Notes: a model not told the origin generated them from the sequence alone. A DNA stretch of 64,000 bases from Virgibacillus_F flavescens (GCF_050574275.1 NZ_CP192260.1:2914001-2978000); one strand, 5' to 3'; positions 43,024 through 52,574 are shown, counted from the first letter of the stretch. Numbers and translations: made by a program.

Positions 43024-44032
43024 ATTTATGTAAGCCTCCCTGTACTGCTGCATACGCATCCCATTCATCCATCATCCTTAAAATCAATCCCTTAATATCT
43101 GCTAATCTAACTTCTCCACACGCTTCTTTATTCAGTAAATCGCAGAGCGCAATAAGGTCGAGAAGCTTTGCTTTCTGCAGCCACTTTTCTGGTAGATGAC
43201 CACCATATTCCTGATAACTCAAAATGAATGGTTCCAATAATTCTGAGGTTCTACTATCTTCATATCGGAGCATGTTACCAATATCGGATAAAGGAGACCC
43301 ACTGTATGCATATTCCCAGTCTAATATGGCTGTTACATTTGTATCACTATCCTTTTCAACAACCAGGATATTCAATGGGTTAAAATCACTGTGAACTAAG
43401 GATTTTTGTTCTTCTAGATTATCTAAAAGATACGCATGTTTTCGAGTGAAATTCAGCACGTTGCTGCAGACTTCAGACCCTAAATGTCTCCCACCATAAC
43501 CATCTACAAGCATTTCTTCAATTAGCATCATAAACATGTCTTCATTGAAGTTTATCGTTTCCTTAATTTCTAACTTCTCATCAAAAAAACCGGGTTCTGG
43601 AAATTTAATTTTATGTATGTGTGCTAAATATCTACCCAGCTCGTTTGCATTACTTGCTACTTGTTGTTTATTGTTTCGATTCATTAGTTCAGAAAGTGGA
43701 CGTCCTTGAATCCAACTTAATAAAATAAATGGGTAATTAAATTCAGAACGGAACGAATTAAAATAGAGAACCTGAGGAACTGGAACTTCATTCTGCAGAA
43801 GAACAAGTATATCTCTTTCAATTTCCATCGTTTTATCGCTTTTGCTGTATATCCGAAGCACAAAAATTTCACCGGTATTAGTTTTAATTTTTATGTTTGA
43901 GTTATTTAACCCTCCGCTTAATGGTTGGACTTCAGTTATAATCCCCTCTTTTAGAAACGGTTTAAGTACTGTGCGGATTGTATCAATATCCGGCACTACC
44001 ATTTCGTGTGAGCGTTCCCAGCCAGATTTCAT
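43016..44032 (-). CDS. APH/choline-kinase-like phosphotransferase
   Basis: About 338 residues from ATG 44032, with an ideal AGGAGGTGA site. Glycine loop LSGGLNNSNIKI, ATP lysine replaced (FVLRIYSKSDKTME), HSDFNPLNIL catalytic loop and ILDWEYAYSGSPLSDIG. The second APH-like enzyme in the window, unlike the first in length and loop. Substrate unknown. Confidence 0.82.
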   Translation of the reverse strand: MKSGWERSHEMVVPDIDTIRTVLKPFLKEGIITEVQPLSGGLNNSNIKIKTNTGEIFVLRIYSKSDKTMEIERDILVLLQNEVPVPQVLYFNSFRSEFNYPFILLSWIQGRPLSELMNRNNKQQVASNANELGRYLAHIHKIKFPEPGFFDEKLEIKETINFNEDMFMMLIEEMLVDGYGGRHLGSEVCSNVLNFTRKHAYLLDNLEEQKSLVHSDFNPLNILVVEKDSDTNVTAILDWEYAYSGSPLSDIGNMLRYEDSRTSELLEPFILSYQEYGGHLPEKWLQKAKLLDLIALCDLLNKEACGEVRLADIKGLILRMMDEWDAYAAVQGGLHKYG

Positions 44033-44073
44033 TAAGTCACCTCCTATGCGTATTTCCATGAATATATCAAGCT

Positions 44074-44511
44074 CTAGTTTGCTAACAATTCCTTTAATTT
44101 TTTTGAGTCCTCCTCATCTAACTTACCATAGCTTTCATTCTCTTTTTTACTAATTATTTCTGCCGAACTCTTGTTAAACCAAATTCTATACTCATAAAGC
44201 CGCTCAGGCATATTTTCATCATATTTATTAAAAAAGGTAACCAATACATCCTCCTTCCTGCTCATTAAAACTTGGACGTTTGGTTGCCAGGTTATTTTTT
44301 TAAATTGATCCTCGATTAACTGAATACGTTTGCTGTCTGTAATACTAATTAATTCTTCATAATTATCTTTTTCATCAGTTATTTCAACAGCAATTCTTGT
44401 TACTTTATCAACCTTTTGTTCGGAACAAGCAGCAAGTAAAATAACTAAGAAAAATGGTAACAGTTTCACCAGTTTATACCTTGTACTCCTAGGTATCTTA
44501 TCCATAAGCAC
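44074..44511 (-). CDS. lipoprotein of unknown function
   Basis: A 145-residue lipoprotein: LVKLLPFFLVILLAACSEQ with lipobox LAAC near residue 29. The mature part is about 115 residues, hydrophilic with KITWQPNVQVLMSRKED and YEYRIWFNKSSAEI. Overlaps the small membrane protein gene by 14 bp. Family not recognised. Confidence 0.7.
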   Translation of the reverse strand: MLMDKIPRSTRYKLVKLLPFFLVILLAACSEQKVDKVTRIAVEITDEKDNYEELISITDSKRIQLIEDQFKKITWQPNVQVLMSRKEDVLVTFFNKYDENMPERLYEYRIWFNKSSAEIISKKENESYGKLDEEDSKKLKELLAN

Positions 44512-44704
44512 CGAAAAAATTTAGGAGTGCCACGCCGACTATGGTAAAACAGAATCCACTTACAAATACAATTGCCGTCTTTTTTACATTTTTATCATCG
44601 AGCCAAATAATAAGTGAAAGGACAGAAATAACGATCACACCGAAAAATATGGATGCATACGGGTTTGTCGGTTGGATGAAATCGTTCCAGCTGAGAAAAT
44701 CCAT
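44498..44704 (-). CDS. small membrane protein
   Basis: A 68-residue protein with two membrane helices (ASIFFGVIVISVLSLIIWL and TAIVFVSGFCFTIVGVALL). Coupled by overlap to the lipoprotein gene, so the two may act together. Unknown. Confidence 0.6.
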   Translation of the reverse strand: MDFLSWNDFIQPTNPYASIFFGVIVISVLSLIIWLDDKNVKKTAIVFVSGFCFTIVGVALLNFFGAYG

Positions 44705-44752
44705 TTAATCACTCCTCGTATTTTACGCAGAAAATCAATTTCATTCTTTTGT

Positions 44753-45229
44753 CTAGTTATACTGGGAAACTACATAATCCAGCATCTCACCATTTTTATA
44801 CTTAAATCGGTACTCAAAATCGTATTCGCCATCCAACACAAACGGCAAATAAACCTTAATATTATCGACTATGCCAATGTTATCCGGGTCCAGCACCCAA
44901 TCAATTTTTTTCCAGTCAAGAATTCCTTCCTCTGTATTCACTGGCGTTTTAAAGTTGAAGTCTGCAGGAAGTTCAGCAATGAAAACAGACATACCTGATG
45001 TTTCACGTTCACTGTCCCAAAGCACTGTTCCTGCCTCCAAAACATGGTCCAATTTAATCCCAGTTTCTTCAAAGGCTTCTCGTAAGACCCCATCCAAAGG
45101 CGTTTCACCTCTCTCAATCTTCCCTCCAACAGCATTCCACATTCCTTTATTCGGATGCTTGTTTCTGTTCAGCAATAACAACTCGTTCCCTCTTCGAATA
45201 TGACAAACTGTGTATTTTAACATCGACAT
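44753..45229 (-). CDS. NUDIX hydrolase (MutT/8-oxo-dGTPase-like)
   Basis: A 158-residue NUDIX enzyme, box GGKIERGETPLDGVLREAFE followed by ETGI (about 35-57), matching GX5EX7REUXEEXGU. The NKHPNKGMWNAVGG start is like 8-oxo-dGTP diphosphatases of Bacillus. Stop-start contact with the GNAT gene at 45229. Confidence 0.88.
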   Translation of the reverse strand: MSMLKYTVCHIRRGNELLLLNRNKHPNKGMWNAVGGKIERGETPLDGVLREAFEETGIKLDHVLEAGTVLWDSERETSGMSVFIAELPADFNFKTPVNTEEGILDWKKIDWVLDPDNIGIVDNIKVYLPFVLDGEYDFEYRFKYKNGEMLDYVVSQYN

Positions 45230-45984
45230 TACTTCTTTCTTTTATAGACTTTATTTTGTTCCAGAATAGTACATCCGTTACTTTCAAACGTTTTAAGCAT
45301 CGGCACATTTTTATATCCAGTACTGCCAATGTAATAGGCAGCATTAAAATAATCCTTCAGCAAACCAAGCGCCTGTCGGTGAAGTGATTTGCTCTTGCCT
45401 TTTCCTCTTTGCGCTGGAAGTAAGCCAAAGAAAAACAGTCTTCCTTCGTCTGTAGTCCCAGGCTCGATATGCGGCATCACAACTCCAATGGGGTTTTCGT
45501 TTTCAAATGCGACGATGCACGAATCTTCATAGGATGGGCCTAATTCTTTCTTAACACTTCGCATCTGTTCGTCCATGCTCAACAAGGATGGCGCGTTCAA
45601 CGAACCAGACATGGATTCGCCCCATATATCTTTGAACATGCTCAATGGTATTTCCTTAATATTTCTTAATGTAAAAGTCGGTTCATCAAGCTCCAGTTCG
45701 TCCACCAACCGTTTCTGAACTGTGACATTCTCATCATGAAGCTCAAATCCGCAATCTGCCAGATGAGTGCTTACTTCGGTATTAAACTTGTCAGAAGCAA
45801 GAATCGTTACATTTTGAAAGTGATTAATATATGGTTCATCCACGAGATAATCGATTAACTTCAGCATTTCTTGATCTGATAGGTGTTTCGTATCCTCGAT
45901 TGTGACGAAGTTTTCGCCTTCCACAAACTTCACTTTTCCATATAAGGCGATTTTCGTTAATTGCTCTTCTTCCATGAAGGTCAC
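45229..45984 (-). CDS. GNAT acetyltransferase with extended N-terminus
   Basis: A 251-residue protein. The first 110 residues form a second, degenerate domain; the GNAT core (about 115-250) has IVAFENENPIGVVMP, FFFGLLPAQRGKGKSKSLHR with the acetyl-CoA loop and a final YIGSTGYKNVPMLKTFESNG. Coupled to the NUDIX gene. Substrate unknown. Confidence 0.8.
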   Translation of the reverse strand: MTFMEEEQLTKIALYGKVKFVEGENFVTIEDTKHLSDQEMLKLIDYLVDEPYINHFQNVTILASDKFNTEVSTHLADCGFELHDENVTVQKRLVDELELDEPTFTLRNIKEIPLSMFKDIWGESMSGSLNAPSLLSMDEQMRSVKKELGPSYEDSCIVAFENENPIGVVMPHIEPGTTDEGRLFFFGLLPAQRGKGKSKSLHRQALGLLKDYFNAAYYIGSTGYKNVPMLKTFESNGCTILEQNKVYKRKK

Positions 45985-46006
45985 TACTTTCTCTATAGTT
46001 CTATTG

Positions 46007-46171
46007 CTAAAGTTTATTCTTTTGGACTCTATGAATCTCTTTCAATACAGCATGAATGTTTTGCAGACTTATTAATATAAACCCAAGCATAATAAAAGTC
46101 ACTAATTCACCAGTGAATATCGAAACGATTGCTATTAGTAGAGCGTATAATCCATAAAGCCAGCTTTTCAA
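46007..46171 (-). CDS. small membrane protein, 54 residues
   Basis: A TTG start at 46171 has GAGGTGATC at proper spacing. The product is MKSWLYGLYALLIAIVSIF..., with two membrane helices and a basic end (KEIHRVQKNKL). Unknown function. Confidence 0.5.
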   Translation of the reverse strand: MKSWLYGLYALLIAIVSIFTGELVTFIMLGFILISLQNIHAVLKEIHRVQKNKL

Positions 46172-46201
46172 TTCGATCACCTCACAATCATGTTAACCTG
46201 A

Positions 46202-46732
46202 TTATTTTTTTACATAATGCACTTCAGCTATTTGCTTATACTGCTTTACATCTACCAGCGTTAATTTATTTTCTACATCACCTGGTTGAAATAATGGGAT
46301 TCCGTTTCCAAGAATAGTTGGCGCGATTTGAATAAAAAATTCATCTACTAGTTTTGCCTGCAGAAGCGGTGCCAATAATTCCCCTCCACCGACGATCCAA
46401 ATACGTTTATTCCCTGAGCGCTTTAACCCTTTCGTAAACTCGACAACGTCTTCATTAATGAATTCGACAAAATTATCTGACCCAGTCGTGGATCGCGAGA
46501 ATACGTAACATTCTTTATCCTGATAAGGAAATTCTTCTGGTGAAAGAATTTGAATTTGCTCATACGTCTTTCTTCCCATTAAAATTGTATCCAAAGATTC
46601 ATAGAAATCAGGATAACTAGTGTCCTCCTCTCCTTCCGTTCCAATTAACCAATCCAGTGCATGATCCTCACGCGCAATGAAACCGTCCATGCTAGTAGCA
46701 CCGTAGAACACTAAATTTTTGTTGTCCATCAT
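46202..46732 (-). CDS. dihydrofolate reductase-like protein (RibD C-terminal domain)
   Basis: A 176-residue protein with the RibD_C/DHFR-like pattern: VFYGATSMDGFIAREDHALD, ILMGRKTYEQI, RIWIVGGGELLAPLLQAK, EFFIQIAPTILGNGIPLF. Resembles B. subtilis YyaP-type reductases. Physiological substrate unknown. Confidence 0.85.
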   Translation of the reverse strand: MMDNKNLVFYGATSMDGFIAREDHALDWLIGTEGEEDTSYPDFYESLDTILMGRKTYEQIQILSPEEFPYQDKECYVFSRSTTGSDNFVEFINEDVVEFTKGLKRSGNKRIWIVGGGELLAPLLQAKLVDEFFIQIAPTILGNGIPLFQPGDVENKLTLVDVKQYKQIAEVHYVKK

Positions 46733-46749
46733 ATAACATCCTCCTATTT

Positions 46750-46944
46750 CTATTGCATGCCACCCATCGTTGGCGGGCCACCTCTTCTCGACTTTTCCTT
46801 CTCTATTGCAATCTCCACTTCTTTTTCGTGATCTGTTTTGTTACGAGGTTTTTGGGATTTCTTGTGTTTTTTATATTTACCTATAAAAAATATGCTAAAA
46901 ACAATTACAAAAAATATTCCCCATAAAATATCTGGAATTTCCAT
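46750..46944 (-). CDS. small membrane protein with charged tail
   Basis: About 64 residues from ATG 46944 (MEIPDILWGIFF) with TTAGGAGT before it; a longer frame overlaps the upstream gene. One membrane helix then a charged tail (KYKKHKKSQKPRNKTDHEKE) ending GGPPTMGGMQ. Unknown. Confidence 0.6.
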   Translation of the reverse strand: MEIPDILWGIFFVIVFSIFFIGKYKKHKKSQKPRNKTDHEKEVEIAIEKEKSRRGGPPTMGGMQ

Positions 46945-46960
46945 ATGAACACTCCTAAAT

Positions 46961-47251
46961 TTAAGTAACTCTTTTATAATAGTAATAAAAACAAAAAACA
47001 ACAGTTATAATTGCGGTTGCCCCAATAATGTAAGCCGCGTCCCAATCATGAGAACTTCCTGTTAACATCCATATCTGATAAGGTATAACCAGAATGATCG
47101 TACAAAGTACAATTCCGAGTAAAAGTTTAATTACGTTATGTTTAACTTCTTTTATCGGAGATGCTGGTTTTTTCACCCCAACACAAGCTAGCATTCTGAT
47201 TACTACTATTAAGATGAACACAGCCAGTATTAGAAAAATAAAATTTTGCAT
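46961..47251 (-). CDS. small membrane protein
   Basis: A 96-residue protein with three membrane helices (1-22, about 41-63, about 75-92). Unknown; likely co-transcribed with the next small gene. Confidence 0.6.
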   Translation of the reverse strand: MQNFIFLILAVFILIVVIRMLACVGVKKPASPIKEVKHNVIKLLLGIVLCTIILVIPYQIWMLTGSSHDWDAAYIIGATAIITVVFCFYYYYKRVT

Positions 47252-47391
47252 GTAAAACTTCCTTTACTGTCAATTACCTGGTTCGTTATTCTACTCCGAC
47301 TCTCTTTTGTTAAATAATTAAATAGTAAGAGGCAGGAAAGCAAATACAGTAATGGTCATTGCTAAAGGTGGAACTGATAGGCTGCCACTTT

Positions 47392-47805
47392 TCAACTTGG
47401 ATCGTGACTCTTCAAATACTGAATTACATCCTTTTCCTTATATGTTTTATAAACTATTCCTTGTCTGTTAAACAAAACAAAAGCCGGTGCTTTCTCTAAA
47501 TCCAGGAATGGGTATTCCGCATTTACAGAATGAACTGAGGACCTTCCGTGAATGGTGTTTACATTATTTATGTTGTTTTCTTTCATCCACTCTCGCTGGT
47601 CAATATTTTCAGCTTCAGCTACTAATAATGAATAGTAATCGGCATTATCCGAAAACAGAGGATGGACGAGTTCCTGATTTACACTTGTATCCACCGCCTC
47701 TATTTCCGATTGATCACTTTTTGCTTTGTCTTCTAAAAAAACTGCTGTAAAAACTGCAAACAAAATAATTCCAACAACACTTACTGTAGCTTTATTATTC
47801 ATCAT
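47392..47805 (-). CDS. membrane-anchored thioredoxin-like protein without CxxC
   Basis: A 137-residue protein with one N-terminal anchor (ATVSVVGIILFAVFTAVFL). Its C-terminal part (AEYPFLDLEKAPAFVLFNRQ, then GIVYKTYKEKDVIQYLKSH) looks like the end of a thioredoxin fold. No CxxC motif is present, so redox activity is unlikely. The 140 bp before it show nothing notable. Confidence 0.55.
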   Translation of the reverse strand: MMNNKATVSVVGIILFAVFTAVFLEDKAKSDQSEIEAVDTSVNQELVHPLFSDNADYYSLLVAEAENIDQREWMKENNINNVNTIHGRSSVHSVNAEYPFLDLEKAPAFVLFNRQGIVYKTYKEKDVIQYLKSHDPS

Positions 47806-47806
47806 T

Positions 47807-48250
47807 TCACCTCTTTTTAGTTCTATATCCTAGATACCAGAGTACGAGATAGACTAAGGAAACCAACAAAGAAAATTTCCCATACATTAGGTTAAATAGA
47901 AAATTAAATCCGAATAATGGTGTCATAAAAATGGGATAAACGAGATATTGAATAGATGCTAGAATGTCCAAAATAAAATATTCAATCATTATGTATTCAA
48001 ACGTTGTTATTATGCAAATCAATATCCCTGAAATAATTCCTGAGATCATAAAAATTCTAATTATTTTGGTTCCTTTAACTATTTTTGAGCTTACAATAAT
48101 AAAAGCAATCAATACCAACAAATAAAAAGCTGATACATACAGCAGATTAATGTTCATTGTGGTGTCAGGATGTTTTAGGGAAGGGATTAAATTTATTGAA
48201 AAAGCCAATATATATGAAGCAGCTAAAAGAATCAAAAATAGAATTTTCAC
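47807..48250 (-). CDS. four-helix membrane protein
   Basis: A 147-residue integral membrane protein with four helices and an RTKKR end. Ends 1 bp before the thioredoxin-like gene, so they are co-transcribed. Unknown. Confidence 0.6.
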   Translation of the reverse strand: MKILFLILLAASYILAFSINLIPSLKHPDTTMNINLLYVSAFYLLVLIAFIIVSSKIVKGTKIIRIFMISGIISGILICIITTFEYIMIEYFILDILASIQYLVYPIFMTPLFGFNFLFNLMYGKFSLLVSLVYLVLWYLGYRTKKR

Positions 48251-48336
48251 ATGAAATCACCCACTTTTACTATGTATTTAGTAACAGTTTACCATAAAAA
48301 CACAGAATACTTTGCTATTTCTCCAATTTATTTCAA

Positions 48337-48364
48337 GGGACAAGAGGGACGGTTCTTTTGTCCC
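48337..48364. repeat. GGGAC-type repeat, single half (copy 6)
   Basis: 28 bp, GGGACAAGAGGGACGG to TTTGTCCC, one base longer than usual; touches the next terminator. Confidence 0.82.
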
Positions 48365-48411
48365 AAAAAGAAGCTGCACGCCTATTTATTCTAGGTATGC
48401 GGCTTCTTTTT
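48365..48411 (-). terminator. intrinsic terminator after the chemotaxis receptor gene
   Basis: AAAAAGAAGC...CGCCT (48365-48383) pairs with the inverse at 48392-48411 (16 of 19 positions); on the minus strand the stem ends in a T run. Confidence 0.82.
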
Positions 48412-48429
48412 GGTCATCCTGCTATTCAA

Positions 48430-49770
48430 TTAGTTGTTTTGTTTAAATTTAAATTTACTTAAATCCGCTTGCAGGTCGTTTGACAGTTGATTTAATGCTA
48501 CAAGGGAAGCTGATATTTCTTCCATTGATGCATTCTGTTCTTCACCTGCAGCGCTCACGTTTTGAATACTGTCTGATGCTTGTTCAGCTGTAACTGAGAC
48601 GTTTTCAATTTTACTTACCATTTCATCTGCGTTGGCATTAACTTGATTTATGATGACTGATACTTCCTGCGCTTGATGTGATAGTTTTTCAATATCAACT
48701 GAAATGTCTTTAAAATTATCTCCTGTTACATCGACCAATTTCATTCCATTTTCAACGATTACTTTCCCTTGATCCATCGATTTAACCGCTAAGTTCGTTT
48801 CAACTTGAATATCTTTAATGATGTTCTGAATGTTGTTTCCGGCTTCTCCAGATTGCTCTGCCAATTTACGCACTTCATCTGCTACGACTGCGAATCCTTT
48901 ACCATGTTCACCCGCTCTGGCCGCTTCGATGGTAGCGTTGAGTGCAAGTAAATTAGTCTGATCAGCTATCTGTGTAATGATTTCAACAATTTCACCGATT
49001 TCGTTCGATTTAACCTCGAGCGCTCCGATTACATTTGAGGTCTCTCCCACAGATGATTGAATATCTTTCATTTGCCGAATCGTTTTGACAACCATTTCAT
49101 TACCAGTTGAAGCTTTACTAGTTGCCGAGTTTGAAATACTCGCTACTGTATCGATCGATGACGCTGACTGCTTCATCCCAACTGATATTTGTTTTGCTGA
49201 ATCAACGAGATCCGAGGCATTATTAACTTGACCTTCCGCCCCTGCGGCCACGTCTTGAATGGATAATGAAATCTGCTCAATCGCTTTGCTGTTTTCTTCA
49301 GCCACATTATTTAATTGCTTAGAATAATCCGCGACCTTAAGAACCGTGTGATTCGTTTTTCCAATTAACACCTGCAAACCATCAATCATTTCATTAAATG
49401 TAATTGCCAGATTACCAATCTCATCGTTGGATTTATGGTCAATAGTTGCAGTAAGATCACCCTCAGCAGCTAATTTCACTGCTTCTTCTACTTTGCTTAA
49501 CGGACGAATTATTAAAAAGCGCACGAATATCGTGATGATGGTTGTTGATACAATTAGCGTTACCAGCGTATTAACATAAACTCCAAAACTACCCTCGATA
49601 TACCCTTTAACCACCGAATTTAAATACGCTGAAATTGGTGAACTGATCAACAAACTCACAATAACGGCGAGTATCATTTTCATACTAAGAGTCAGTTTAT
49701 TTTTTGCAAATCCCCCAATGTTAGCTTTATCTATCCTATTTAAATTTACCTCTGCTGCACTTTTACCCAT
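48430..49770 (-). CDS. methyl-accepting chemotaxis protein
   Basis: A 446-residue receptor with two membrane helices (about 28-50 and 62-88) and almost no outer loop, so it likely senses a cytoplasmic or membrane signal. HAMP at about 85-140. The signalling hairpin tip is intact: EIVEIITQIADQTNLLALNA then TIEAARAGEHGKGFAVVADE. It faces a c-di-GMP block, suggesting a link to motility control. Confidence 0.92.
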   Translation of the reverse strand: MGKSAAEVNLNRIDKANIGGFAKNKLTLSMKMILAVIVSLLISSPISAYLNSVVKGYIEGSFGVYVNTLVTLIVSTTIITIFVRFLIIRPLSKVEEAVKLAAEGDLTATIDHKSNDEIGNLAITFNEMIDGLQVLIGKTNHTVLKVADYSKQLNNVAEENSKAIEQISLSIQDVAAGAEGQVNNASDLVDSAKQISVGMKQSASSIDTVASISNSATSKASTGNEMVVKTIRQMKDIQSSVGETSNVIGALEVKSNEIGEIVEIITQIADQTNLLALNATIEAARAGEHGKGFAVVADEVRKLAEQSGEAGNNIQNIIKDIQVETNLAVKSMDQGKVIVENGMKLVDVTGDNFKDISVDIEKLSHQAQEVSVIINQVNANADEMVSKIENVSVTAEQASDSIQNVSAAGEEQNASMEEISASLVALNQLSNDLQADLSKFKFKQNN

Positions 49771-49797
49771 TTAATTCGCTCCTTCAACTTTACCTTT

Positions 49798-49824
49798 GGG
49801 ACAGGGGGACGGTTCTTCTGTCCC
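49798..49824. repeat. GGGAC-type repeat, single half (copy 7)
   Basis: 27 bp, GGGACAGGGGGACGG to CTGTCCC. A worn relative (GGGCAAAGGGATGG) lies at 49894-49918. Confidence 0.82.
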
Positions 49825-49954
49825 GCGTCTTACTTCCTACATCGGTATAAACGGGTGCGAAATGTAGTCTTTTCGACAAATTCTGGCAAGAAAGGGCAAA
49901 GGGATGGTTCTGTTGACCAGTCTACTCGCAACTCTTTTCTTTTTTACTACTACT

Positions 49955-50017
49955 GGGGACAGGGGGACGGTTCTTTGTGTCCCCGTTTTTGGGACAAAAG
50001 AACCGTCCCCCTGTCCC
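49955..50017. repeat. GGGAC-type repeat, full inverted pair (copy 8)
   Basis: Left arm from 49955, right arm 49991-50017 in the opposite orientation around GTTTTT. Arms differ by a small insertion. Directly follows the STAS gene stop. Confidence 0.9.
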
Positions 50018-50024
50018 TTTCTAC

Positions 50025-50336
50025 TTAGACGAAGACTTTTTCTCCTACAATTTCTGGTATCTCTAACAGTTCGAATACTTTGTAAACCTCAGGTCTAATC
50101 TCTGAGACTGTTACAATTACATCGTTTTCTTTTAATGTATGAATTAGTTTCATAAATAACCCCATACCAGAGGAATCAACAAATGGAACACCTTTAAAGC
50201 TTATCGAAACAATTTTTAAATTTAATAGAAAAGGGATAAGTTCTTCATCGATTAATTCTGTGCCCTCAATGTCCAGGTCTCCGTTAAAAAAAACGTGTAA
50301 ATCAGCATCATTTTTCGTCGTTGTATAATTAAACAT
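50025..50336 (-). CDS. STAS-domain protein (RsbV/SpoIIAA-like anti-anti-sigma factor)
   Basis: About 103 residues from ATG 50336, with AGGAGG 13 bases before it. A single STAS domain with VDSSGMGLFMKLI carrying the phospho-acceptor serine at about 55-56. Lies 21 bp after the FapA-like gene and so comes under the same c-di-GMP riboswitch. No anti-sigma kinase is adjacent. A switch role is inferred. Confidence 0.85.
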   Translation of the reverse strand: MFNYTTTKNDADLHVFFNGDLDIEGTELIDEELIPFLLNLKIVSISFKGVPFVDSSGMGLFMKLIHTLKENDVIVTVSEIRPEVYKVFELLEIPEIVGEKVFV

Positions 50337-50356
50337 CAGCAAACCTCCTATCAACA

Positions 50357-52423
50357 TTATTCAAGTGTGATTTTCCCATCATTCAATCGAGCGTAAATGT
50401 CCTGTGTGGTTTCTTCTATCGTGTGCTTTACGTGGCCAATTTTAATAATTGTACCACCAAATGCCTGATTGATCTGGATAGTTTTGTCGGCTGGAACTTC
50501 AATAGTTGTAGTCGTTCCACTAGGAGTTCCTACTTCGTTTAACTCAGCACCTAATTCACCAAAAACTTTACCACCTCTAAGGCTGCCAGTTATCTTCAGT
50601 TTACCGCCAGAAAATATTTTGGTGCTTACACTGCCTCGGCCAATGATTAAAATATTACCACTGCAATATAAACTACTATTCAGCGCACTTGAAATAGTGA
50701 GGTACGATTCAGTTGAAATTGGTGTTTCACTTGATTCAACAAGTTCTTTCATTTTTTCAGATAGCTCTTTCAGCTGCTTAACAGATTTAATCTGGCTGGA
50801 TAACAATAAAAAGTAATGGTTAATTTGATTCGATACAAGCACCATATCTTCATCTAAAAACGCCTTATCCTTTTTTGATTTCTCCACATATAATTTTATA
50901 AGCTTAAAAAATTCACTGAATTTCTTTTCCAATAAAATTCTGATCAACGGCTGCAATCCACCATGTGAAAAATCACTGGATTTGAAAGCTGGTGTAAGCG
51001 TAAGCTGATTTATTACTTTTATCATATTGTCCAAATGAGGATGCATTTCTTCAAATAACTTACCTTGTTCCACAATAACCATATTATTTTTACCAGCCGT
51101 TAATGTAGAACTTAAAACGTTTCCATACGTTACAATCGAGTTTGAAGCTGAGATAGTTGCTTCGTTTACTGACTTATTAACTATTACATCACTTCCTGAT
51201 TCAACGACCATATTTTCTTCAACTTCACCTGAAATTTCTATATCACCATAGAATCTAAGATTTCCTGTTGAAATATTCACGTTGCCATCATGAACTAGTT
51301 TTGGCATGATAGATGCTTTTACAAGCTGACCTTTTATTAAGATACTTGGACGACCTGCCTCAATTGCTACAAGTTTATTATCTATCTCAAACACACCCTT
51401 CTCAGCTCTGACAATCATAGGGAATACAGGTTTGGGTGAAACAACTACATTGGTAACAGTCATCCCCGGTCTGCCTACTAATGGTGGAATAATATCTCCA
51501 ATAATATCCCCTTGGTCAACAGTTGGTATAATAATACTTTCACGGAAATTGATTTTTCCAGTTTCATCTTCTGTATAGACTGTCTTTGTGTTTAAATCCA
51601 ATTTAAGATTGATATATCCGTTTAAGCCTTGTTTTACTTCTTTACCAACCGCTATTTCAAATGTACTTTCTTCGGTAGCATTAATTGCATTTGTAATTTC
51701 ATTCTTGTTTATACCATACGTTATGAACTGACGATCCAGCTCCTGCATAACATCATAGTATTCTAACGTATTATGAATTTCCTGCAAATCTTCTATTAAC
51801 AGCTCCAGATGTTCAGAAGGTGCTGTATCCATAAGTTTATGACTAATTTTATAACCCGGCGTCACTTTTAATACTGCAGTTAATTTTTTAGAATCAGTGG
51901 TGATCTTCCACTTGGTTTCTTTTATTTCTTCCTCCAGTTGAACCATCAAACTGTCCGCTTCTGAAACAAGCAGGGTGTTTTCCTTAACTTGCATTCCGTC
52001 TTTAAATAGTTTTATACCTTTTTTCATCGTAATAGTCGGGAATCTTACAGGAGAATCTTTGACATGAATTTCACCATCTGAAACCCAGACTTTCCCTTCC
52101 AACTCCACTTTATCTGTTTTCTTAACTTTTGTCTCCGTTGTATTGCGGTCCGTTTCATTCATGTTTTCTTCTGGTAAGGAATCAACCATCTTTTGAATAT
52201 CTTCAAAAGAATTCTTACCTGCAGGATTATTTGTGCTTGGAATGGTTATGTTAGTTGCTAGATCTAATTTTACAATTGCTTTTTTGCGACCAAAACCCAT
52301 TAACCCTTTCGATTCATTTCGGATGATTTCAATATTAACTTGATTTTTTTCTACTTCTAATAGATTTAACCCAAGTTGTATAGCCTGTCGAACGTCTTCT
52401 CCTTTGGACACAATGCTTTGCAT
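50357..52423 (-). CDS. FapA/DUF342 family protein with Jag-N-like N-terminus
   Basis: About 688 residues from ATG 52423, preceded by AGGAGGCTGGG; a longer frame to 52492 lacks a site. Residues 1-55 resemble the Jag_N domain (VRQAIQLGLNLLEVEKNQ, then GLMGFGRKK). The rest matches FapA/DUF342: long beta-helix-like repeats with MTVTNVVVSPKP, INVSTGNLRFYGDIEISGEV-type turns, and a helical insert at about 470-560. DUF342 proteins are linked to cell-surface or signalling functions; here expression appears to be set by c-di-GMP. Confidence 0.85.
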   Translation of the reverse strand: MQSIVSKGEDVRQAIQLGLNLLEVEKNQVNIEIIRNESKGLMGFGRKKAIVKLDLATNITIPSTNNPAGKNSFEDIQKMVDSLPEENMNETDRNTTETKVKKTDKVELEGKVWVSDGEIHVKDSPVRFPTITMKKGIKLFKDGMQVKENTLLVSEADSLMVQLEEEIKETKWKITTDSKKLTAVLKVTPGYKISHKLMDTAPSEHLELLIEDLQEIHNTLEYYDVMQELDRQFITYGINKNEITNAINATEESTFEIAVGKEVKQGLNGYINLKLDLNTKTVYTEDETGKINFRESIIIPTVDQGDIIGDIIPPLVGRPGMTVTNVVVSPKPVFPMIVRAEKGVFEIDNKLVAIEAGRPSILIKGQLVKASIMPKLVHDGNVNISTGNLRFYGDIEISGEVEENMVVESGSDVIVNKSVNEATISASNSIVTYGNVLSSTLTAGKNNMVIVEQGKLFEEMHPHLDNMIKVINQLTLTPAFKSSDFSHGGLQPLIRILLEKKFSEFFKLIKLYVEKSKKDKAFLDEDMVLVSNQINHYFLLLSSQIKSVKQLKELSEKMKELVESSETPISTESYLTISSALNSSLYCSGNILIIGRGSVSTKIFSGGKLKITGSLRGGKVFGELGAELNEVGTPSGTTTTIEVPADKTIQINQAFGGTIIKIGHVKHTIEETTQDIYARLNDGKITLE

Positions 52424-52574
52424 AAGCCCAGCCTCCTGTGATTTTATTCTTGGGAATTGCAGCCTTTCTTTTACTCTATATGCTTCATTCACGCTTGAAC
52501 GAAAGAATGATGTTCAAATATTGCGCGCTAATTAAATTAAGTACCTGGTACCTCAAAAGATTTCCATAAAAAAT

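Noticed and set aside
36286..44032. Antibiotic resistance from the two APH-like kinases and the AAC(6')-like GNAT
   Set aside because: These folds also serve many metabolic kinases and acetyltransferases; the ATP lysine is altered in both kinases, and no mobile resistance context is present.
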